Origin: Fulvia fulva
Lineage: Eukaryota; Ascomycota; Dothideomycetes; Mycosphaerellales; Mycosphaerellaceae
DNA: 64,000 bases
Assembly: GCF_020509005.1 (NCBI RefSeq)
Contig: NC_063016.1
Span: 3,162,001 to 3,226,000 of the forward strand
Direction of reading: 5' to 3'
Under the pieces are notes generated by a model. It was given only the letters and a program-made list of their open reading frames with translations. It was not told the origin of the DNA and ran no database searches. The position numbers and the translations under genes are program-made. Numbering within the stretch: the first letter of the stretch is position 1; the number at the start of each line of letters is the position of its first letter. This document shows positions 56,571 to 64,000 of this stretch, one piece after another.

Positions 56571-57907
56571 CGTAGGTACGGCTACGTATTAGTAGAAAAA
56601 CACGACCTAGACGATTAATCTAACCTTCGCGATATAGTAGATAGCCTAGCGGACTATCTTCTACGATACGGACCTAGAACTCGATACCGGCTATCTAGAC
56701 TACCTAGCTATCCGTACGACGTTCGACGTAATATATCTATAGGCGCTACTAGCCCTCGAACTACGGCCTTAGTAGAAGAGAGCGGACTAGAAGGAGATTA
56801 ATAAGGCACTATAAGAACGAATAACGGCCCTCGTACTACCGGTACCCCTCCGCCTAGAGGCGGAAATCGACGCGGCGGTAAGGAGCCTATAGTAGTATAT
56901 AGTAGGAGTAATCCGGGATAAGATCCCCTATACCCGACCCTCGAAGTACGCGTCGCTAGCCTAGTCGTAGGAATACGTAGACGTAGTCCGTATAACGGTA
57001 GCGGCGCGGCGCCGGTAGAACGAGATAAAATAGGACGCTATATACGCCCGATACCGCCGACTAGATAACGAGAAGGGTAGGATTATTAGGCGCTAGGGCA
57101 ATACTACGTAGCGTAACGCCGTCCGCGAAGTTGTAGGAGACCGAAGTAAGGTCTAGAAGCTCGCTAGGTAGGCGCGTATAAGGAAGCTAGAGACGCCGCT
57201 ACTACTACTATAGTTCCTACCTATCCGTAATAGGTAAGAGGTCCTCTAGAAAGCCTAGTAAGGTAGAGCCGACGCGCTAGTAGAGGCGTTCTTCCCTCCT
57301 CTAGTTACTACCCGACTTGACGATATCGAAGGCTTCGTATACCTAACGGAGCTCGAGACTAGCTAAGAAGTAACGGAGGCGGAGGTACTAATAGTACTAA
57401 AAGCGGCGCTACTAGATAAGGCCCTAGGACTAGATAAGATCCCTAACCGTTTCCTTAAGTACTACCGCTAGACGCTCGCCCCGTACCTCGCGGGGCTATT
57501 TACGGTATACCTCTAGTAGTTATACGTACCGACTCCCTTTAGGTACTCGAGTATAGTCGTCCTCCGTAAGGAGGGTAAGGCTAGATACGACGTTAGGAAG
57601 GCCTACCGCCCGATAGCCCTACTTAGTACGATCGGTAAGGCGCTAGAGCGTATCGTAGCCGATTATATCTCTAAGCTAGCCGAGGAGTACTAGCTCCTCC
57701 TAGCCGAGTAGATAGGAGCCCGACTAGGGCGGTCTACGACGACCGTACTAGAACTCGTTACGGAATAGGTTTATATAATCTAGGTAATACGCCGATAATA
57801 GGTCGCTACCCTACTATCCCTCGATATCTCGGGGGCGTTCGATAAGGTTTCCTACGCCCGACTACTCTATAACCTCCGGGCGAAAGGTCTGCCTAGCTAG
57901 CTCGTCG
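56571..57907 (+). mobile_element. LINE-C fragment: endonuclease end and reverse transcriptase, RIPped
   Basis: Starts inside the endonuclease domain (TINLTFA, then DTGYLDYLAIRTTFDV, counterpart of the ...SDHL... motif) and runs into RT: KAYRPIALLSTIGKALERIVA near 57600, GARLGRSTTTVLELVTE near 57715, and LLSLDISGAFDKVSYARLL near 57815-57865. It ends where an LTR fragment begins. Stops throughout. It covers the part of the element missing from the LINE-C copy at 30161-39750. Confidence 0.75.
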
Positions 57908-57908
57908 C

Positions 57909-57975
57909 TATTACGGGCCTAGGCGGACGTCTAGTAAATAGTAGTCGGTTACGTAACTCGGTACGGGCCGGCCCG
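57909..57975 (+). repeat. LTR fragment of Gypsy-4 type
   Basis: Matches the reverse complement of the Gypsy-4 LTR: 'gtctagtaaatag', 'gtcggttacgtaactcggta' and 'cgggccggcccgta'. The LTR palindrome GTCACGTGAC has become GTTACGTAAC, a RIP hit on both strands. Orientation is opposite to Gypsy-4. It is cut by repeat R5. Confidence 0.65.
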
Positions 57976-58178
57976 TAGCGAGTCGGGGTATAACGTACGT
58001 ACCTATTAAGTAGACTTACTAGATAGCGAAGAATCTAAAGAGGAATTGTCCTCTTAGTAACGATTCTATAGGATGTCGTCGTATTAAGATACCGTCGTAA
58101 TTAAAGTGGAAGTAGTATAGTTCTTAGTAAAAGTAGCCCGCTTAGTAGTATAGCCCGCTCGGTAGTAAAGTACGTTAC
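57976..58178. repeat. Dispersed repeat R5, copy 2
   Basis: Matches 4872-5057, with about 17 bp more near 58141-58157 ('cttagtagtatagcccg', a partial local duplication). The next 165 bp (58179-58345) show nothing recognisable. Confidence 0.55.
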
Positions 58179-58544
58179 TATACTTCGTATAAATAGCCTT
58201 ATATTCGTTACTATTTATCTAGATTACCTTATGCTTAGCCTTATACTTAGCTTTATTAACTCGCGTAAGGTCTAAAGGTAGGAGCTAGTATTCTATCTTA
58301 ACTCCTACGCGTAGCTTTAAGAAGCGCTATATCATACCTCGCTATATAGAGATAGATTATTCATTTGCCTGTTTTGGTACCTCTTGGCCCATATAGGTCT
58401 CTCGCTATAGAGTATATTTATATAGGTAGGAAACCCGAGTAAGGGGTAAAAACCTCCTCTCCCTCTCCTTAGACTTGTCCTTCTCTTGTTCTTCCCGTTT
58501 TCCTCCCTTTAGGGTGCGCTAGTGTCATGGTTGTTACCCTGTGA

Positions 58545-61500
58545 CTACCTTGCCCGCGGCCCTAGTTCTGTCCTCCTCTTCATTCCCTGTTCCTCTATCC
58601 TCCTCCTTATCTCCTCCTCCTTATCTCCTCCTCCTTTCTCTCTTCCTCCCTCTTCTCAATCCATCTCTCTGTTTCCACTGCAAGAGAGAACTGTTCAAGG
58701 TAGTTCTCCGACAGGATCCACCTTGTTACCCTTTATCTGTCTCGTTTGTTCTTAATAATGGCTTAGTACTGCCTATCTCTTGCCTTTGCTCTCCATAGAC
58801 TCCTCCCTCTGACCCACTCCTTGCAGACTAGGACCATGTGCTCCGGATTCTGGGACAGGTAGCCACATGGGCAGCTCTTGGATTCATGTCCTAGGACTCT
58901 TCTTTGATGCAAGTATGCCCTAAGCCCAATGTGCTCAGAACGGATCTGGATGGCTATACTTGCTTCTGCCCTCTTCAGGTCCTTGTAGATGTGGTAGTTG
59001 TACCTTCCAAATGTTCTTGCTGCTAGTGGGGCCCGTGGTCTTACGTGCTGTTGGCTCCAGTTTTTTCCCAGAGATATCCTGCAATTTGCTCAGCTTGGCT
59101 TTGTTTCTTCTTGTCTTTGTCTCTTGAGCTGGCTTGGCCTCTGTGGGCCTCCCCTTGTTCAAGGGCTGCCGTGATCTCTTGAAATGTTGCAAGGTCTCTT
59201 TCCTTTTATGGGATCATGTGTGGCCTGTTAGGTCTCCTCTTCCTTGTACATTAGGTTCTGATCTTCAGTGTGGCTGCTTGGATGGCTCCCTATACTTGGT
59301 ATGCAGATGTCTTGCCTGCATATTGGCTCCTTAGGCCTTGGAGGTATTCTTTGATAGGAGCAGTTCCTGACTCCATTTCCAATGTCTTGTAGGGAGTTGA
59401 CTTGTAGGCCCTAAGTACTCTCTTCAGGCAGGCTGCTTGGGCTCTGTTAAGGGGTTCCTTAATCCTCTTTAGGGTGTGCTTTGCTGCTGCCCAGACTGCT
59501 GCTCTATACATCATTACAGGTCTGACAATAGCCTTGTACATGATTCTTGCCTTAGAGAAGGTTGCGCCCCATATGGAGGCTGTAAGCCTTTCTATGGACT
59601 GTCTGTTTGTGTCTGCTCTTGCCTGAGCCTTCTTCACCTGTAGACCCCAGCTAAGCTTTGGGTCCAGCCATATCCCTAGGACCCTGAGTTCCTGTGTAGG
59701 GTGAGTTTCAAAGCCCTGGATCTGTACTGTTGCCTACAAATTGTGTTTTGTCTTTGCCCTACTGAAGTGGATAAGCTGGTACTTGTCTGGTGCAAATTTT
59801 GCCCCGTGTTCCCTTGCCTATTTCTCGCACTGTTTATGTCTTTCCTCGAGGAGGTTGCAGTTATGTTCTGTGGAGTCTGACTATGCTAGGATGTTTGTGT
59901 CATCTACAAATCCTGATGCTGTAGTGTTTGTTGTCTCTAGGAGTAGCATTAGGTCTCCTACAAAGAGGAGGAAGAGGATTAGTGAGAGTGTGGATCCTTG
60001 TGGGATCCCTATACGTGCTATTAGTGTCTGTGGGGCCTTGTAGGTTCTAAGGAGGATTTGGGTTGTTCTGTTTTAGAGGAATGATTGCACAAATGTGACG
60101 ATCTATGTTGGGATAGCCTTCTGTTTTAGGATGTGGATGAGCCTAGTGTGGGAGACATTGTCGAAGGCTCCTAATATGTCAAGTGAGAGCAGTGATGCTA
60201 CTCTATTGTTGCTATAGTGCCAGATGTGTCTTATCTGTTCTGTAATTAGCTCTACTACTGTAAGGGTGGATCTCTTTCTCCTGCCCCCTATCTGTGTTGC
60301 TAGGAGGAGGTTATGTTCCTCTACAATCTCTATAAGCCTCTGAGCAATGATCTTTTTAAGGAGCTTTCCTATTGTGTTTAGCAATGCAATTGGCCTATAT
60401 GACTTTAGTTTGGTGTAGTCCTCTTTCTGGGGTTCCCTTAGGACATATGTGAGGGATTGTTTGAAGATCCCTGGGCAATAGCCTTGTACTATACATTGGG
60501 TGAAGATTAGTGCCAGTACTGGGGTAATAAGGTCTCTACATGCCTTCAGGTAGCAGTTGGGGATCTTGTCCGGGCCTAGGGCCTTGTTTCCCTTGAGTTT
60601 CTTAATGACTCCCTCAATCTCCTTAGCATCTACATGCCAGCTAGCCTCTCTTGGTTGTGGGATGTGAGCTCCTAGGATGTTGCTAAGGTCTGCCTCCACC
60701 TGGGTCCTAAAGAAACGGCTTGCAAATGCCTCTGCCTTCCCCTTAAGAGTGGTTTGCACCTGTCCTCTCTGGTCTTGTATTAGGGGAAACTGGGGTAGGG
60801 AGTTCTTCTCATCTTCGGGCTTCCTTGCCCACTTAGCTAGCCTCTAGATTTGTTCTGGATGTTCTGTGATCATCCTAACAGTAGACCTCCATTCTTGCTG
60901 TTTGTCCCTCCTAATCTGTGCTTTCTTGGCTTGGCAGGCATTGTTATAGGTCTCCCAATTGGCCTAGGTACGTTGTTGCTCCTATCTTCTCCTTGCCCTT
61001 CTTACGTCCTTGACCTTGGTTATGCATTCATGTGTCCAGTATGTCTTCTAGTATAGTAACCACCTCTTCTTGGGTATGTGGGCTTAGGCTGCTCTCTCTA
61101 TAGCTGTCACCAGTTGTGTGGTAGCCTGGTCAATCCCCTCTGTTGTGTACAAGTTGTCTATGTTCACCCATTCAAGTTCACCCTCTAGCTGTTCCTGCAC
61201 TAGTGACCAGTTGGCCTTTTTCCAGTTGAGCTTCTCTTCTGGCTCCCTCTCTTCCTCAACCGTGAGCTGGATGTCCGTCTGGATTGGGAGGTGATCCGAT
61301 AGAGACTCAAGGTGGCTACTCACTTTGCAACTCTCCACCTTCTGTGTCAGGGCATAGGACATAAAACACAGGTCTAGTGTGCTAGAGCTGTTGTTTCTTG
61401 CCTATGTTTCTGTTCCCTTTGGTGTGACTAGGCCTAGCTGGGCTGTCTCCATCTGGCTAATAAGCCTGCCTGCCAGGAAGTGGTGTGCTAGGGAGAAGTC

Positions 61501-61968
61501 TAATCCCTATGTTAGGTGATGGAGGTTGAAGTCCCTAACTACTATGTTCTGGGCTTGTTGACTCATTGCCTCTAGAAGTCTTTCCAATGTGTGTAGCTGC
61601 GTGCTACTCCTAGACTCTGGGGGTGGGTTATACACACTATGGACTAGGATCTGGCCATATGATGTCGTTAGTTGTATTATAGTAATGTCCCTGTCAGCCC
61701 TTAGCAAGGCTTGCCAGTCCTTAGTTGACACCTTCTTGCTAATGTAGATGCAGGACCTTAGGACTCCCTCTGTTCTGTTGACCACTAAGTGATACTCTAG
61801 GCTCTTCACTGTTAAGGGGATTCTGGTATGTGGGCTGATCTACAGTTCTTGTATTGCCACAATGTAGTGTACCTCTAGGTCTAGGGCTTACAGGAAGCTC
61901 CTCTGGACCTTGTCCTTGCTTTTATTGACATTGTACTGAATAATGGTTAGCTTGTTAGTATAAGGCAT
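58545..61968 (-). pseudogene. LINE-2 ORF2 (endonuclease-reverse transcriptase), broken
   Basis: The start is the ATG at 61966-61968 (MPYTNKLTIIQYNVNKSKD). Endonuclease motifs: QYNVNKS, DFNLHH near 61525-61545, and SDHLPI near 61285. RT: YRPIALLNTIGKLL and LLSLDILGAFDNVS (60160-60390), and GFVDDTNIL near 59895. Open stretches of 92-218 codons alternate with TAG/TAA codons, all in one frame down to about 59290. The C-terminal end is in another frame, so at least one indel lies between 59290 and 58545. TAG is present at the codon matching LINE-1 codon 330; codons 22 and 780 are CAG here. Confidence 0.82.
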
Positions 61969-63236
61969 TAGGACATGGGTGTGTCTAGCTGGTCATGTGG
62001 TTGGTTATAGGGCTGGTTCTCCTGGCTTTGTTGCTCTATTTGTTCCGACTCCTCCCGCTAGCTCCCTATCATCTGGTGTATCTTCATCTATCCATCGCTT
62101 TGTCCTGCTCTGAACAGGTGTGTTGGCCTCCCTATTGCAGGTATTAGCTCATCTTACGGCCTTGGTCTCTTGTTTAGGTGAAAGGTCCTTGCTGGCTAGT
62201 CTTTTTCCCCTACTAAGAATCTTGTAGGAGTTGTTACTCTTGCTTCCCTAGCCTTCCACTGGGCTGCAAGTCTAGCTAGACATTAGTTTGACTATACTGG
62301 ATGTTTCCTTCCGTAAGCTGCACATCTCGTGTCTTCCTTCTTCTTCTAGCACTCCTAGGTTACGTGATCACTAGCATAGTAGGAGCAGACTAGTGTAGGT
62401 CTGTTACACTTTAGGGCAATATAGCCATACTGTTGACACTTAAAACATTAGAGGACTCTGTGGTTACTGTAATGTATCTCTACTTCAAGTCTCTCGTAGT
62501 CCTAGAATAGTCCTTAGTCTAGAACCTTGTTTGCCTAGGCTACAGTTCCTACCTATAAGATAAGAGATGAGGCCTTCTTAGTCTCTTCAATCTTCTTCCT
62601 GACCTATGCTACTTTTGTGATCTATAGTCCTAGGACTGTTGCTTAGTTCTGTCTCTAAAGGCTTGGTATGTCTTCTTATATATTAAAGGATCTTGGGACT
62701 CTATATACAATGACTATATATTGCTAATAGGAGACCTTTGCTATCTTACTAATCTTTAGTGTCCATTCCTTGTTCATCTCTAGGGTCTTCTTGTCCTATA
62801 TATAGGCTATAAACAGTCTTACCCCTCTATTGTCTACCTTTACTCCTACTACCTCCTTCATCCTAAGCTTTTCTACTATCTCCCTTCCTATTATCTTGCC
62901 TACCTCTTCCTTCTCCTGCTGGTCTGTAATATATATACGGACTACCGTACTTTAGGGGGCTAGTAGGGGGCTCGTTGCTACTATAGTATATGTCTTTAGG
63001 CCTTAGGCCTACCTTAGGTCCTTCTAGAAGGTGTTTCTTATCGCTTCGATGACTCTATTAATCGTAGTTCCTATTTGTTGTTTAAGTGCTTTTAGTCCCC
63101 CGAGGAGCTCACTTATTACCCCTTTTAGTGCTCTTTCTAGGAATTGTCCCTCTTCTACTATTACTATCTCCTCTGCCTTTCTATAAAGCATTCCCTATTT
63201 ATCTCCTCCTCGTTCTCTATCTCTTTCCGTCGCCAT
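61968..63236 (-). pseudogene. LINE-2 ORF1 (zinc-knuckle protein), nonsense-mutated
   Basis: A frame of 423 codons from the ATG at 63236 (MATERDRERGG) to the TAA at 61968-61970, with no indel but a series of internal stops, the first at codon 14. Knuckle 1 reads CFKCQQYGYIALKC, where the metal-binding His is now Tyr. The TAA overlaps the ORF2 ATG by one base (TAATG). Confidence 0.8.
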
Positions 63237-63260
63237 CGTCGCTATTCCGAGTCCTTACGC

Positions 63261-63700
63261 TTATCTATATATACCTACTATAATAGGTAGAGCGATAGTA
63301 ATAGCGAGGTAAAGATGTACTATTAGCGGTTATAAACCTCTAAAGGTAAGCGTAGCGGAGTAGAGCTCTCTACTAACCCTTCTAGACTATAAAGTAGCGT
63401 ACGATCTACGCTACCGCTACCCGACGTATAGTACTTATTATACGACGATATAGGCGTTAGCGACGAGTATATATTTACGAGTTCGCTAATAGGCACAGGA
63501 CGGTGGGTCACGTGACCCTGAAACTTGAAAGGTGACTAATCAGAGCGGGCGCCAAGGCTAGTTAAGGGCTAGTATAGAGCTTCACTCCCTCGCTAACGCC
63601 TTATCTACGTACTCGTAAGCTCGTACTCCGGTATAGCTAGCGCTCGGTCGCTACGCTTAATAAGCTATAAACTAGATTGTAAAGAGGTAGTTAAGGAGAA
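63261..63700. other. RIPped remnant and transition zone
   Basis: From 63261 to about 63480 the sequence is strongly RIPped and unidentified. From 63480 it has more CA and TG. It contains GTCACGTGAC at 63507-63516, as in the Gypsy LTRs, but I could not define an LTR here. No gene seen. Confidence 0.4.
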
Positions 63701-63787
63701 TACCTAGCTTGTCGACACGGCTTATTGCTAGGGATAAGCTACAATATCGATATTGTATAAGATAAGCTATAATCTACAAGCTAGGTA
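63701..63787. repeat. 87-bp element with perfect 12-bp terminal inverted repeats
   Basis: 'tacctagcttgt' at 63701-63712 and 'acaagctaggta' at 63776-63787 are exact reverse complements. The centre contains a 14-bp perfect palindrome (caatatcgatattg) and two copies of 'ataagct'. No clear target duplication. It may be a small MITE or a structural hairpin. Confidence 0.55.
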
Positions 63788-64000
63788 AACACGGCGGGGC
63801 CCTATGCGAAACGTCCTCTGTTGCACGATGTTAGTGGGGTACACCAGCAAGCCTCTAGCAACTACTGACCGGTGGGTGAGGTGTGTGTGTGTAGTGTCGA
63901 GTCAAGGCGGCATGCAGCACAAGCCGTCCTGCGGCTAAGCATTTGCCAGCGCGTATGTGAGACACAACGACTCGAGCCCTCGCAGCACATCTCGAAACAT
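63788..64000. other. Non-RIPped flanking sequence
   Basis: Normal CA/TG content and a short GT run near 63885. No open frame long enough to call. It probably marks the edge of the repeat block. Confidence 0.4.

Larger units (their letters stand above)
58346..63260 (-). mobile_element. LINE-2: moderately RIPped Tad-like LINE
   Basis: Same family as LINE-1 and full-length, with a tail 'agatagatt' at about 58350, a 3' UTR block near 58435-58480 ('gtaaaaacctcctctcc'), ORF2, ORF1 and almost no 5' UTR. RIP damage is intermediate: long stretches keep CA and TG, others (62600-63100) are strongly RIPped. This makes LINE-2 older than LINE-1 or exposed to RIP for more cycles. Confidence 0.88.

Noticed and set aside
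4886..58178. R5 as a MITE with 9-bp inverted ends
   Set aside because: The match between copies starts upstream of the supposed left end, so the inverted ends are not the true boundaries.
58600..58650. A regulatory polypyrimidine tract in LINE-2 ('ctcctccttat' repeated)
   Set aside because: It matches the Glu/Lys-rich coding end of LINE-1 ORF2 and is best seen as slippage in degraded coding sequence.
1..64000. Host genes, a biosynthetic cluster, a CRISPR array or telomere repeats
   Set aside because: All convincing coding sequence belongs to retrotransposons. No host protein family, no array of spaced repeats and no tandem TTAGGG was seen.

Overview
The window is a block of repetitive DNA from a filamentous ascomycete (Pezizomycotina). 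It is built almost entirely of retrotransposons nested in one another, and I see no host protein gene and no tRNA or rRNA gene. The organism call rests on two things. The element types are chromodomain Gypsy, Copia and Tad-like LINEs. Most copies also carry the mark of repeat-induced point mutation (RIP): CpA and TpG are nearly absent and TpA is very common, while CpG and GpC remain plentiful. I cannot name the species.

Layout. 1-3973: RIP-degraded Gypsy-1 (minus), cut by the window edge and inserted in a LINE-B fragment (3974-4803, plus). 5421-8460: RIP-degraded LINE-A (plus). 8461-13325: LINE-1 (minus), almost free of RIP, with an intact ORF1 and an ORF2 broken only by three TAG codons. 13674-15446: RIP-degraded LINE (minus). 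15845-23066: Gypsy-2 (minus), complete, with 184-bp LTRs that look identical, a 5-bp target duplication and open gag and pol frames. 23839-30110: LINE-B 5' part (minus) split by a Copia element (24874-29812). 30161-39750: LINE-C (minus) split by Gypsy-3 (31296-38762). 39751-49862: LINE-B (plus) split by a second, opposite LINE-B (40812-45962). 49863-56345: Gypsy-4 (minus), 5' end lost. 56571-57907: LINE-C fragment (plus). 58346-63260: LINE-2 (minus), moderately RIPped. From about 63790 the sequence regains normal CA and TG content and probably leaves the repeat block.

How it works together. Gypsy-2 is the only element that could still make all its own proteins. Gag is in frame 0 and Pol in frame -1. 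A canonical slippery heptamer (GGGAAAT) lies 15 nt before the gag stop codon, followed by a 5-nt spacer and a perfect 8-bp stem. In the three Gypsy elements where the 5' LTR/leader junction is preserved, the primer-binding site is a 9-mer placed exactly 2 nt from the LTR and complementary to a 9-mer inside the same LTR, which fits Tf1-type self-priming. The Copia element instead has a primer site matching the anticodon arm of initiator tRNA-Met (half-tRNA priming). The LINEs have two ORFs joined by overlapping stop/start codons and end in short tandem tails.

All dates and mutation assignments are inferences from the sequence alone. Element names (Gypsy-1 to 4, LINE-A, B, C, LINE-1, LINE-2) are labels for this window only.
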